43,338 bases of DNA, from the NCBI GenBank assembly GCA_001788095.1, contig MFZX01000043.1, positions 1-43,338 on the forward strand. Reading direction: 5' to 3'. This DNA comes from Candidatus Roizmanbacteria bacterium RIFCSPHIGHO2_12_FULL_37_23 (GTDB taxonomy: Bacteria; Patescibacteriota; Microgenomatia; UBA1406; HO2-37-13b). Made by a program: the position numbers and the translations under genes. Below the pieces are notes generated by a model. That model saw nothing but the letters and a program-made list of their open reading frames with translations. It was not told where the DNA came from and did no database searches. Of the stretch, positions 1 to 8,660 are shown one piece after another (the stretch's first letter is position 1; every line of letters starts with the position of its first letter).

Positions 1-601
1 TCGAATATGCTCTCTTCATTCCTTCAGATGTTGGTGTATCTTTTTGTTCCTTTCCTGTTATTACAACAATATCAACGATGTTCCAATAATCATGCGGAAA
101 TATCGATTTTGCATATGATCCGTCACTCGTATTAGCATTGAGCCATTCAACAAATCCGTCAGGAATAGATCGACACGCTGATCCTGATCCCTGTCGAGCA
201 AGAATTGATAAATCTTTTTCTGATAAATCAAGATTTGCAGCTTTAGATGCAGCAAGTGAAAGAGCTGCAAAGCCTGATGCCGACGATGAAAGGCCTGTGC
301 TTTCTGGGAAATTATTCTTGGAAACTATTTGAGCTCTCTGCTGAAATTTTTTTAAGAGTCTAATTCTATCGAGATGTTTGAGAACTCTTTGTAAAGATCT
401 TTGTTTTGGTTCCTCACCGTTGTACAAAATTACGTCTTCTCCATAATCATCACTAAACTCCACGGTTGTTGTTGTAATAAGATTACTCAGATTCATTGAA
501 ATACTGCCATTAACAGGCAATCGTTCTTCTTCATGACCCTTTTTTTTACCCCAATATTTAATAAACGCTAAGTTTGATGGTGCTATTGCGGTTGCTTTCA
601 T
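1..601 (-). CDS. mvaD: Diphosphomevalonate decarboxylase, 3' part cut off by window edge
   Basis: Manual translation from ATG at 601: MKATAIAPSNLAFIKYWGKKKGHEEERLPVNGSISMNLSNL...STGLSSSASGFAALSLAA...RQGSGSACRSIPDGFVEW; hallmark MDD motifs. Absent from ORF track because it is open at the edge. Confidence 0.95.
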   Translation of the reverse strand, partial: MKATAIAPSNLAFIKYWGKKKGHEEERLPVNGSISMNLSNLITTTTVEFSDDYGEDVILYNGEEPKQRSLQRVLKHLDRIRLLKKFQQRAQIVSKNNFPESTGLSSSASGFAALSLAASKAANLDLSEKDLSILARQGSGSACRSIPDGFVEWLNANTSDGSYAKSIFPHDYWNIVDIVVITGKEQKDTPTSEGMKRAYS

Positions 602-603
602 AA

Positions 604-1536
604 TTAGTTATGAGATATAACCCCTTCAATACCTGTCTCAACTTTAATAACCTCGCCTCCAGCTTCTTCGATTGCTTTCTCGACAGATTTTCTATTACTT
701 TCTGACGTAAGTGCAATCATGATATCTCCTCCTCCTGCGCCAGATAGTTTTGCACCAAAAGATCCAGCCCTTATGGATGCGTTAACTAAATTATCGAGTC
801 TTCCTGTACTTACTCCTAATTCCTTAAGAACGAAATGATCTTCTATCATCAACTTACCGAATTCTTTCAAATTATTATTTTCTAATTCTCTTCTACCTTT
901 ATTAACAAGCTGAGTAATATGTTTAAATAGATTGTCAATCTTTTTCTTTTCTCGTTGATATTTCTTAGCAACGTTTTTTATAATTTTTGCGGTATTTGCT
1001 TTTTCTCGCGTATAACCAACAACAAGTGGTAATGTACCGATTTTTATATGATCAATAACTTCCCCACCTCTTACATAATAAAGTGTACCGCCAAATGTTG
1101 CTGCAGCAGTATCAAATCCAGATCCAACACGTTGTACAGAAAGCACTACTTTATAACTTATGTCGAAAATTTCTCTTTGGGAAAGCGAAAGATTCCATAA
1201 TGTATTTAAGGCAGCACATGTAGCAACAGTAACAGCAGAAGACGATCCAAGACCAATACCATTAGAAAAATCACCATTCGTTCTAACTTTAACAAAAGTT
1301 CTGATTCCGAATTTCTTTTTCATATGATGTATCGTTTCGAGCACAAATCGAGGATTTTTAGCTTGAGGTGCATCAACAATATCATTTGGGCTATCTATAT
1401 GCTCTACATATGCATGAACACGCTTATTTACCGCTGTAACAATACATGGATGACCATAAACTACAGCGTGCTCACCTAAGAGCATTAACTTACCCGGTGC
1501 TGATACTTTGATTAAGTTTTCTGTACTCCTTTCCAT
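604..1536 (-). CDS. GHMP kinase, probably phosphomevalonate kinase (mevalonate kinase-like family)
   Basis: APGKLMLLGEHAVVYG, GLGSSSAVTVAT, VGSGFDTAAATFGG, VVGYTREKANT, SGAGGGDIMIAL; PMK-like hallmarks. Confidence 0.8.
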   Translation of the reverse strand: MERSTENLIKVSAPGKLMLLGEHAVVYGHPCIVTAVNKRVHAYVEHIDSPNDIVDAPQAKNPRFVLETIHHMKKKFGIRTFVKVRTNGDFSNGIGLGSSSAVTVATCAALNTLWNLSLSQREIFDISYKVVLSVQRVGSGFDTAAATFGGTLYYVRGGEVIDHIKIGTLPLVVGYTREKANTAKIIKNVAKKYQREKKKIDNLFKHITQLVNKGRRELENNNLKEFGKLMIEDHFVLKELGVSTGRLDNLVNASIRAGSFGAKLSGAGGGDIMIALTSESNRKSVEKAIEEAGGEVIKVETGIEGVISHN

Positions 1537-2447
1537 GACTGTTTGAATTTTATGATGTTGATCTTTTTGTATTTACAATATTTTTTCAGTCCATCGACAT
1601 CGTCGGCGAGAAACAAAAGATAACCAGATCCGGTCTTTTTACCACCAGCTCCAGTGATTTTTCCAAAACCATATTTTGATAACTCTTGTAATAGATTTTT
1701 TGTTGAAACAGATACAATTCCAATTTTTTCTAATAAATTCTCATTGTTCTTGATTTGTTGTGCAAACAATTGAACATCTTCCTTTACTAAGCTAATTACT
1801 AATCTCTTGGTAGTTTTTTCAATTTTGTTAAAGATTTCTTCTGCTGATTTTGGGTACTTGTTATAGTATTTTCCTACCAAGTCAACCATTTCGCCTGTTG
1901 TCTCTATGGGTTTACCCGAATCAATAAGGTAAAGTTTCTCCTCAATTTTTTTAGGAATTTTGAAGGCTAATTTATAGATACCTTTTAAGAATTCAAATTC
2001 CTTTCGGAAATAAACAAGTCCACCAAAAGTAGATGTTGTTGAGTCAACACCTGAAGGATTTTTATGAAAAGCTTTCTCGACTTTATAAGCGAGGTTATTA
2101 ATAAGTTCTATTGGGTGTGATTTTCCTGTATAAAAATCTAGAAAAGCTGCTGTTCCGGCAGCTGAGAAAGCCGCTGAAGAGCCAAGACCTCGCGCAATGG
2201 GGATGTCGGACTTGATGGTATAATCGATTTGAGAATTGAAATTTGAGAGATGAGAATTTTCGATAAGGTATTTTCTCACTACATCTACGATTCTTGCAAC
2301 GTTTTTATCTTTTCTCTTATTTTCTCCTTCTCCTACAGCAAAGACTAATCGCAAATCTATTGCAGAAACAATCGCTGGCTTCCCATACACAACGACATGT
2401 TCCCCTGAGAGAATTACCTTTGCTGGTGCTGAATAAGATATTGACAT
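1512..2447 (-). CDS. mvk: Mevalonate kinase (GHMP family)
   Basis: APAKVILSGEHVVVYGKPAIVSAID, ARGLGSSAAFSAAG, NPSGVDSTTSTFGG, KITGAGGKKTGSGYLLF. Confidence 0.88.
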   Translation of the reverse strand: MSISYSAPAKVILSGEHVVVYGKPAIVSAIDLRLVFAVGEGENKRKDKNVARIVDVVRKYLIENSHLSNFNSQIDYTIKSDIPIARGLGSSAAFSAAGTAAFLDFYTGKSHPIELINNLAYKVEKAFHKNPSGVDSTTSTFGGLVYFRKEFEFLKGIYKLAFKIPKKIEEKLYLIDSGKPIETTGEMVDLVGKYYNKYPKSAEEIFNKIEKTTKRLVISLVKEDVQLFAQQIKNNENLLEKIGIVSVSTKNLLQELSKYGFGKITGAGGKKTGSGYLLFLADDVDGLKKYCKYKKINIIKFKQSWKGVQKT

Positions 2448-2459
2448 TACTGAATTGAT

Positions 2460-2765
2460 TCAACTTGCTGGTCTAAATTTAATTCCGTAAGCAATCACCC
2501 CATCCTCTGATGGCTTATGAACCTTTCTTAATATTGAGACAACTTCCTTACCTGTTGTAAGATCGCTCTCGTTATATTCAACTAATTGTCCACATATACG
2601 TTGCTTATTTTCTAGTTGTACCAATATCACTGGGAAAGGTGCCTGATCTTTATGCTTATGTCCAGGCACAGAAATAACTGTCCACGTGATAATTTTTCCT
2701 TTCATCCCTAATAATTTTCTTAATGTTTTTTGTCTTCTCCAAACTTTGACAGGACTCGTTTTCAT
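2460..2765 (-). CDS. DUF35-type OB-fold protein (acyl-CoA-binding scaffold of thiolase/HMGS)
   Basis: SPVKVWRRQKTLRKLLGMKGKIITWTVISVP...DQAPFPVILVQLENKQRICGQLV; adjacent to thiolase and HMGS. Confidence 0.8.
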   Translation of the reverse strand: MKTSPVKVWRRQKTLRKLLGMKGKIITWTVISVPGHKHKDQAPFPVILVQLENKQRICGQLVEYNESDLTTGKEVVSILRKVHKPSEDGVIAYGIKFRPAS

Positions 2766-2769
2766 AAGC

Positions 2770-3936
2770 TCAATTTCCTAATATCGTAACTACTGCTGTT
2801 CCACCCGAACCCCCTACGTTATGTGCCAGGCCATATCTCGATTTCTTCACTTGTCTTTTACCAGCACGGCCAGTAAGCTGTAGATAAACTTCCCCTATCT
2901 GTTTAACTCCAGTCGCACCTACAGGATGGCCTGCTGCTTTCAATCCCCCGGACGTATTTACAATAAACCCATTACCATTACCATGCATCGTTTCATATTC
3001 TTTAATCCTTTTACCTGCTGTTCCTTTTTTCCAAAAACCAAGATCCTCCATAGCTAAAAGCTCTGCAATGGAAAAACAATCATGAAGCTCTGCAACTGAA
3101 ATATCTTTTCGATCTATTTTTGCTTGGTCAAAAGCTTTATCCGCAGCTATTTTCGTTGCCAAAAGTTCATCAAGTCTTTTTCTTGATTTAAGAGAAATAG
3201 AATCAGTAGCAACTTCTGATGATAAAATCTTCGCAACGTATTTCGCTTGTGCTACAAGTTGATGATTAGAAGATATTATTAGAGCTGAAGCCCCATCAGA
3301 TATTGGCGAAGAGTCTAATACTTTTAACGGGCTTGCAACATAAGGACTTTTTAATACATCTTCAATCGTTATTTGCTTTCTAAAATGAGCATACTCATTA
3401 AGAAAACCATGATAATGATTTTTAACAGAGACATACGCAAGATCTTCTTCTGTATAACCATACGTTTCCATATATACCCGGGCAAGCATTGCATAAAGCC
3501 CGGGAAATGTTAAACCCACTTCTTGTTCGTCCCCTGAAGCTGCTGCAGAAAGTCCAGAAATAGTAACGTCGGGTGGAAAATCTGTCATTTTCTCAGCACC
3601 AACGACAATAACAGTATGAGCTTTACCAGCGGTAATATAATTAACCGCCATGTTAAATGCAATACCACCAGAAGCACATGCTGATTCAACATGAAATACT
3701 GGAATGTGAGTATCGAGAATTTCTGCTACTTTTGCTCCTGAGTGAAGATTATTTTCCAATACACCACCGAGCATATTGCCTATAAAAATAGCGTCACAAT
3801 GTTCTTTCTCCAGTTTAGCATCTTTTAATACGCCCCTGATTACTTCTCCAACAAGATCGTATAATGATTTGTTCCAAAGTTCTCCAAATTTTGTTGTATG
3901 ATAACCAATTACTGAAATCATAAATATTAAATTCAA
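2770..3936 (-). CDS. Thiolase family protein (acetoacetyl-CoA thiolase, archaeal SCP-x-like)
   Basis: HVESACASGGIAFNMA, HDCFSIAELLAMEDLG, NTSGGLKAAGHPVGATGVKQIGE, HNVGGSGGTAVV. Confidence 0.92.
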   Translation of the reverse strand: MNLIFMISVIGYHTTKFGELWNKSLYDLVGEVIRGVLKDAKLEKEHCDAIFIGNMLGGVLENNLHSGAKVAEILDTHIPVFHVESACASGGIAFNMAVNYITAGKAHTVIVVGAEKMTDFPPDVTISGLSAAASGDEQEVGLTFPGLYAMLARVYMETYGYTEEDLAYVSVKNHYHGFLNEYAHFRKQITIEDVLKSPYVASPLKVLDSSPISDGASALIISSNHQLVAQAKYVAKILSSEVATDSISLKSRKRLDELLATKIAADKAFDQAKIDRKDISVAELHDCFSIAELLAMEDLGFWKKGTAGKRIKEYETMHGNGNGFIVNTSGGLKAAGHPVGATGVKQIGEVYLQLTGRAGKRQVKKSRYGLAHNVGGSGGTAVVTILGN

Positions 3937-4952
3937 TCACCCATTAATCTTAAATATTTCTGATAATCCACATATTGTTTCACATCAATAGTTTCGGAAA
4001 AATTCTTTCTTCTTTTCTCAATTTCTTTCGTTACCCTAAATACAAAAGCATCAGATCCTGCACCTGACCCATACGATGCTAATAGTATTAAATCGCCTGG
4101 TTGTGATTTGTCTAGTACAGCACAAAGTCCAATAAGAGAACAGGCAGAATATGCATTACCTAATTTTCTAACAATGAGTGAATCTTCTATCTGTTCCTTT
4201 GAGAACCCGAGTTCTAGTGCACAGCGAATAGGAAATTTCCCATTAGGCATATGAAAAATGATTCTCGAAAAATCTTGAGGTTTTCTTTTTGTTTTCTTAA
4301 GTAAAGCTTTTACTGCTCCATGAACATGAAAAAAATATGCAGGTTCGCCAGTAAAACGACCTGCGTGAGATGGAAATTTATTACCATGTCGTCTCCAAAA
4401 GTCAGGTGTATCTGATGAAAATGAGGAGGAATCTATATATTCTAAAAGAACATCTTTTTTTCCAAGAATGAACGACGCTGCAGCTGAAGCTGCTGAATAC
4501 TCAAGAGCATCTCCAGGCTTCCCTGTTGCTTTATCTGAACCAGAAACGAGAACGTATTCACAAAATCCGGCTTTAACGAGTGCAAAAGAAGATATTAAAA
4601 CACCAGTTGCAGCTTTACATGCAAACTGCGTGTCATATGCAAGATAATTATTACCAATATCAAGATAATCAGCAAGAATTGTTGAGGTGGGATTTACTAC
4701 ATATGGATGGCTTTCTGAACCAATAAAAACACCAGATATTTTTGTTTTATCAAAAATATTATCAGCAAGTGCCATCGTTGCAGATTGATATGACATAGTT
4801 AGAGTATCTTCATCAATCCCTCCAATTGCTTTTTCATAGATATTAAGAGATCCTATAATACTTTCTGGATTTTTTCCCCAGTAACGTGCAATATCTTCTG
4901 TTTTTATTCGATAACGTGGAATATAAAATCCGTATGAAACTATACCGAGCAT
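3933..4952 (-). CDS. Hydroxymethylglutaryl-CoA synthase (archaeal type)
   Basis: GIVSYGFYIPRYRI, DTQFACKAATGVL (catalytic Cys), FHMPNGKFP (His), SYGSGAGSDAFVF. Confidence 0.92.
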   Translation of the reverse strand: MLGIVSYGFYIPRYRIKTEDIARYWGKNPESIIGSLNIYEKAIGGIDEDTLTMSYQSATMALADNIFDKTKISGVFIGSESHPYVVNPTSTILADYLDIGNNYLAYDTQFACKAATGVLISSFALVKAGFCEYVLVSGSDKATGKPGDALEYSAASAAASFILGKKDVLLEYIDSSSFSSDTPDFWRRHGNKFPSHAGRFTGEPAYFFHVHGAVKALLKKTKRKPQDFSRIIFHMPNGKFPIRCALELGFSKEQIEDSLIVRKLGNAYSACSLIGLCAVLDKSQPGDLILLASYGSGAGSDAFVFRVTKEIEKRRKNFSETIDVKQYVDYQKYLRLMGD

Positions 4953-4986
4953 ATATTTAATTCTTAATTTCTAATTCTTAATTTTA

Positions 4987-6111
4987 TTATCTTCCTAGTT
5001 GTCTGTGGGCCTTTCCTAGTGTTCCTTCAGTTTCAGATGCTAACAATGAAATTTCACCTGCTAAAACTGCACCGCTCAATATTTCTACGAATTCTTCAGA
5101 ACTCTTTACTCCAGTTAATTTCAATGCTTCATTCTGAGTTTTTAAACCAGTTCCACCTCCAACAATCCCCGCTAATACTGCTGGAAGATAAATGCTTGCG
5201 TATAAATCTCCATTGGGTAGTACTTTTGTCGTTGTTATCCCCATGCTTCCTTCTACGACATGGGCCGCATCCTGACCTGTTGCTAAATAAACGGCAGCAA
5301 TGATATTTGCAAAATGAGCGTTAAATCCAAGGGAGCCACTCATCGCCGAGCCAATCATGCATTTGGAGAGCCATACATCGAATACATGTTCTGCGTCCAC
5401 TTTGAGAGTGTTTTTAAGAACATCCTTTTTTAATACGATCTCTGCCCAAACTTTAAATCCTCTATTATCAATAAAGTTAAGCCAGGCTGGTTTTTTATCA
5501 ATATCAAAATTGCCGGCAACAGACAGACATTTAAGTCCGGTTTCTTTTTCAATTAATCGTACGATCTTCTCAGTAGCAAAGGTTGCCATATTCATACCCA
5601 TGGCGTTTGCCGTGTCGTAATAAAAACGAACAAATACATATCTCCCTACACTTTTAATCATCATCTTTTTATACTTGAGATGGTTTGAAGTAGATTCTGC
5701 TGTTTCAACAACTTTTTCTTCGTTCTTGTGAAGCCACTTAAAAAGCTTTCTATTTCCAGCTATAGACTCGACATCAAATACTGGACCTCTTGTTGTTCCT
5801 ATTCTATAAGCAAAAACATTTGCTCCTCCACTCTCTCTAATCGCTTTACTTCCTCTATTAACAGAGGCAACAAGAGCTCCTTCTGTTGTTGCAAGTGGAA
5901 TATAAAATTCTCCATTGATATATTCTCCTTTAAGTTTCATAGGACCTGCAGCACCAAGCGGAAGAGTAATAGCTCCGATTAAATTTTCGCAATGTACGTT
6001 TTTTTCCTCATCAATAAAACTGTTCCCAATATTTTTCAGAGATATATTCATGAGTTTTTCAAGATATTCTTGTCGATCTTTATAGTTTTTGAATTCTGAA
6101 AGTTTCTTCAT
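4987..6111 (-). CDS. Hydroxymethylglutaryl-CoA reductase, class I
   Basis: ENLIGAITLPLGAAGPM, LATTEGALVASVNRG, NAMGMNM, DIDKKPAWLNF, GQDAAHVVEGS, GIVGGGTGL, C-terminal GKAHRQLGR. Confidence 0.95.
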   Translation of the reverse strand: MKKLSEFKNYKDRQEYLEKLMNISLKNIGNSFIDEEKNVHCENLIGAITLPLGAAGPMKLKGEYINGEFYIPLATTEGALVASVNRGSKAIRESGGANVFAYRIGTTRGPVFDVESIAGNRKLFKWLHKNEEKVVETAESTSNHLKYKKMMIKSVGRYVFVRFYYDTANAMGMNMATFATEKIVRLIEKETGLKCLSVAGNFDIDKKPAWLNFIDNRGFKVWAEIVLKKDVLKNTLKVDAEHVFDVWLSKCMIGSAMSGSLGFNAHFANIIAAVYLATGQDAAHVVEGSMGITTTKVLPNGDLYASIYLPAVLAGIVGGGTGLKTQNEALKLTGVKSSEEFVEILSGAVLAGEISLLASETEGTLGKAHRQLGR

Positions 6112-6114
6112 TTT

Positions 6115-6753
6115 TTATATAAATGGAATTCTAAAAATTTTTAATTGATACATCATATATGAATATGGAATAAACCAAACGAAATACAACGCGATTAACC
6201 CCATAGTTGCAAAAAATTGGGTCTTAAAAGTAAAACGTATAGATAAATAAAGCAATATAAACCTCCATAAAAGGAGGGTTATAGAGTAAGCCGTAAATAC
6301 GAAGCTAAATAATTGGCCCAAAAACGATATTGTTCTCGGGGGTGGTAAAATCAAAAAAAGTGTAGAGGTAGCGATAAACCATAATAACGTTGGGATCATC
6401 GAATATGCAAATAGAAACATTAGCTTCTTAAATTCAACTGTTTTTATAGATAATGTTTTTCCAAGAACATAAAAAAAACTTGTTGAAAGAATAAAAGTAA
6501 TAATGAACATAATAAAAGATGCGAGAGAAGATTTCGAAATAATAAAAGGGTGTAGTGTTTGAGCTCGAATCACATTAGCATAAACAAAATAAGCATAAAT
6601 GAAAACAAATAGAATGAGAATTTGCATATAATCTTTCTCGCGAGCAATTTTTCGCATAGTTGCATATGGGGCGAGTATTAATCGAGATATATAGTTTGTT
6701 ATCAAAACTAGAGAAGCAATAGATGATGTCAGAATGTTTGTTATTGGATTCAT
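6115..6753 (-). CDS. Polytopic membrane protein, Yip1-like
   Basis: 212 aa, about five hydrophobic helices; 3 nt from both neighbours. Confidence 0.6.
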   Translation of the reverse strand: MNPITNILTSSIASLVLITNYISRLILAPYATMRKIAREKDYMQILILFVFIYAYFVYANVIRAQTLHPFIISKSSLASFIMFIITFILSTSFFYVLGKTLSIKTVEFKKLMFLFAYSMIPTLLWFIATSTLFLILPPPRTISFLGQLFSFVFTAYSITLLLWRFILLYLSIRFTFKTQFFATMGLIALYFVWFIPYSYMMYQLKIFRIPFI

Positions 6754-6756
6754 ATG

Positions 6757-7011
6757 CTAAAAACCGTGCTGTAAGAGTGACACTAATCGGACGATGAAAA
6801 TACCGAATACAAGATATAAAATAACTGTTATGAAGAGAGATAAAGGAATAAAAATTTTGAAGGGAAAAAATTTAAGTTGACCACTGATTGTTTTAAAAAT
6901 CTGAGTGAGATGTGTAAAACCAAGATTATTTGGACTTAGAGAATATACTTCATCGTAGCGTTCCTTCAAATGTGAATAAACCTTGTCTTTCATATGAAGA
7001 GTATTTTTCAA
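6757..7011 (-). CDS. Small single-TM protein overlapping the sigma-factor gene; candidate anti-sigma/regulator
   Basis: 84 aa, C-terminal TM (FIPLSLFITVILYLVFGIFIVRLVSLL); 62 nt overlap with sigma ORF. Start may be internal Met at 6993. Confidence 0.55.
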   Translation of the reverse strand: MKNTLHMKDKVYSHLKERYDEVYSLSPNNLGFTHLTQIFKTISGQLKFFPFKIFIPLSLFITVILYLVFGIFIVRLVSLLQHGF

Positions 7012-7558
7012 TAAAAGCCTTCCTGGCTCTAAACAGAAGGCTTTCGGTTGCCTTAAATGGAAGCTTAACTTTCTCTGAAATTTCGGCGACTTTATAACCC
7101 TCTTTATACTTTAGTCTCAGGACGAGGGCATAATCATTTGGAAGTTTACTAAGTATCATTTCGATTTTATGGGCAATATGTTTTTTATCAAGATCATCTT
7201 TAAGAAAAACAATTGCGAGTGAGTCAACTATATGACTTGGCAAATGTGAGAACAAAATTTTCTTTACTCGTTTTTTACGTATCTTGTCAATCGCTTTTCG
7301 CTTTGCAATAGAATATAAAAAAGTCTTAAGAGAAGCCTGTCCTTTAAAGCTACGGAGAGCCTCAATAAAAGCTATAAAAGAATCTTGAAACACTTCTTCA
7401 GCATCTTGATATTCTAATTGTCTTAGAAGATATTCCATTAATGCATTTTTGTGTTCAAGATAAAACTCTCGAAGAGCTAATTCGTCTTTCTGTAAAAGTC
7501 TTTCCAAAACAGCCTTGTCTTTGTTTGAAAGCATAGGTACAAATTGTAATCTATTCAA
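6950..7558 (-). CDS. ECF-like sigma-70 family RNA polymerase sigma factor
   Basis: YQDAEEVFQDSFIAFIEALRSFKGQASLKTFLYSIAKRKAIDKIRKKR (region 2) and LPNDYALVLRLKYKEGYKVAEISEKVKLPFKATESLLFRARKAF (region 4). Confidence 0.9.
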   Translation of the reverse strand: MNRLQFVPMLSNKDKAVLERLLQKDELALREFYLEHKNALMEYLLRQLEYQDAEEVFQDSFIAFIEALRSFKGQASLKTFLYSIAKRKAIDKIRKKRVKKILFSHLPSHIVDSLAIVFLKDDLDKKHIAHKIEMILSKLPNDYALVLRLKYKEGYKVAEISEKVKLPFKATESLLFRARKAFIEKYSSYERQGLFTFEGTLR

Positions 7559-7596
7559 CTGACCTTTTCAACGTAAGTAGCATTCAAGAATATTTC

Positions 7597-7626
7597 TTGA
7601 CTTTTCTATCCAAATACAATTAGAAT
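7597..7626 (+). promoter_or_regulatory. Putative sigma-A-type promoter TTGACT-N18-TAGAAT upstream of DUF378 gene
   Basis: -35 TTGACT at 7597-7602, -10 TAGAAT at 7621-7626. Confidence 0.45.
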
Positions 7627-7701
7627 CTATTAAGAAGTTAAACGCATAGAATAGTTTTTTCTAAACTTATTGACTTATAAGGAAAGGGGGTGATAGAAGA
7701 T

Positions 7702-7905
7702 ATGAAGGATTTACAAAAGTTCACCTTTTGGCTCATGGTAATTGGAGCACTTAACTGGGGACTTGTTGGTCTCTTAGATCTTAATCTCGTCGAAATGCTT
7801 CTTGGTACATGGCCGGTTCTTGTACAGGTAGTATATATTCTCGTTGGATTATCAGCAGTTGTAGAAGCAGTAAACCATCCAAGCATGCGCGGAAAGGGCA
7901 AATAA
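7702..7905 (+). CDS. DUF378 family small membrane protein
   Basis: MKDLQKFTFWLMVIGALNWGLVGLLDLNLVEMLLG; strong SD GGAAAGGGGGTGAT before ATG at 7702 (track start 7690 is a GTG inside the SD). Confidence 0.85.
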   Translation: MKDLQKFTFWLMVIGALNWGLVGLLDLNLVEMLLGTWPVLVQVVYILVGLSAVVEAVNHPSMRGKGK

Positions 7906-7922
7906 GTAATCGTAAACTTAGT

Positions 7923-8579
7923 TTAATTCATTTTGTAAAAGCTCAATGCTTTGCTATCGTTTATCTGCTCAAAACGAGAATAATATTGTCCAACAGCATT
8001 AAAATAAGGATCTTCGTGGAAGATAATAATTTTATCAAAACACTTATTTCCACTATTAAACATCGATCCGTTTCCTATTCTAAAATCTATAGGTGCTACA
8101 GGAACAGCTAGATAGATTCTTTTTGTATTCTTTGAACTAATACATTTGCATGCAGCATATACAGATGCCCCTGTTGCAACTCCATCATCAACCACTATAA
8201 CGATTTTACCTTGGAGTTGGGGTAGAACAATTTTGAACCTTCTTTTATAGTGTAATTCTTGATAACGAGCTTTTTCTATCTGAATTTCTACTTCGTCTTC
8301 AGAATATCCCGCTTGATTAATCAATGAATTATTCAAAAAAACTTCTTCATCGCATACTGCACCTATTGCAAGTTCCTCTCTGTGAGGAGCTCCGATTTTC
8401 TTCACTATAAGAGGATAGTGTGGAGCTTGGAGAATCTTGGCAACCTCATATCCAACAGGAGCTCCACCACGAACTAGACTTAAGACGATCAGATCCTGTT
8501 GTTTTTCCCTTATCTCCTTTATATTTTTTAGCTTGTTCCCAAGTTTTTTACCTGCATCATTCCTATCTTGAAACCGCAT
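7923..8579 (-). CDS. Phosphoribosyltransferase family protein
   Basis: LSLVRGGAPVGYEVAKIL; PRPP loop IVIVVDDGVATGAS. Confidence 0.88.
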   Translation of the reverse strand: MRFQDRNDAGKKLGNKLKNIKEIREKQQDLIVLSLVRGGAPVGYEVAKILQAPHYPLIVKKIGAPHREELAIGAVCDEEVFLNNSLINQAGYSEDEVEIQIEKARYQELHYKRRFKIVLPQLQGKIVIVVDDGVATGASVYAACKCISSKNTKRIYLAVPVAPIDFRIGNGSMFNSGNKCFDKIIIFHEDPYFNAVGQYYSRFEQINDSKALSFYKMN

Positions 8580-8660
8580 GCTTGATCAGAATGATACATT
8601 CTCAAATTTTAAATTTCAATTCTCAAATAATTTACGTTCAAAAATAATATAATATTCATA

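Noticed and set aside
61-270. Minus-strand ORF, 69 aa
   Set aside because: Alternative frame of the truncated mvaD; low-complexity translation.
138-332. Plus-strand ORF, 64 aa
   Set aside because: Antisense to mvaD, which has unmistakable MDD motifs in the opposite frame.
5019-5982. Three plus-strand ORFs (5019-5303, 5357-5620, 5728-5982)
   Set aside because: Antisense to the conserved HMG-CoA reductase gene; no motifs.
7638-8111. ORFs 7638-7901 (minus) and 7809-8111 (plus)
   Set aside because: Overlap DUF378 and the phosphoribosyltransferase in other frames; no recognisable protein.
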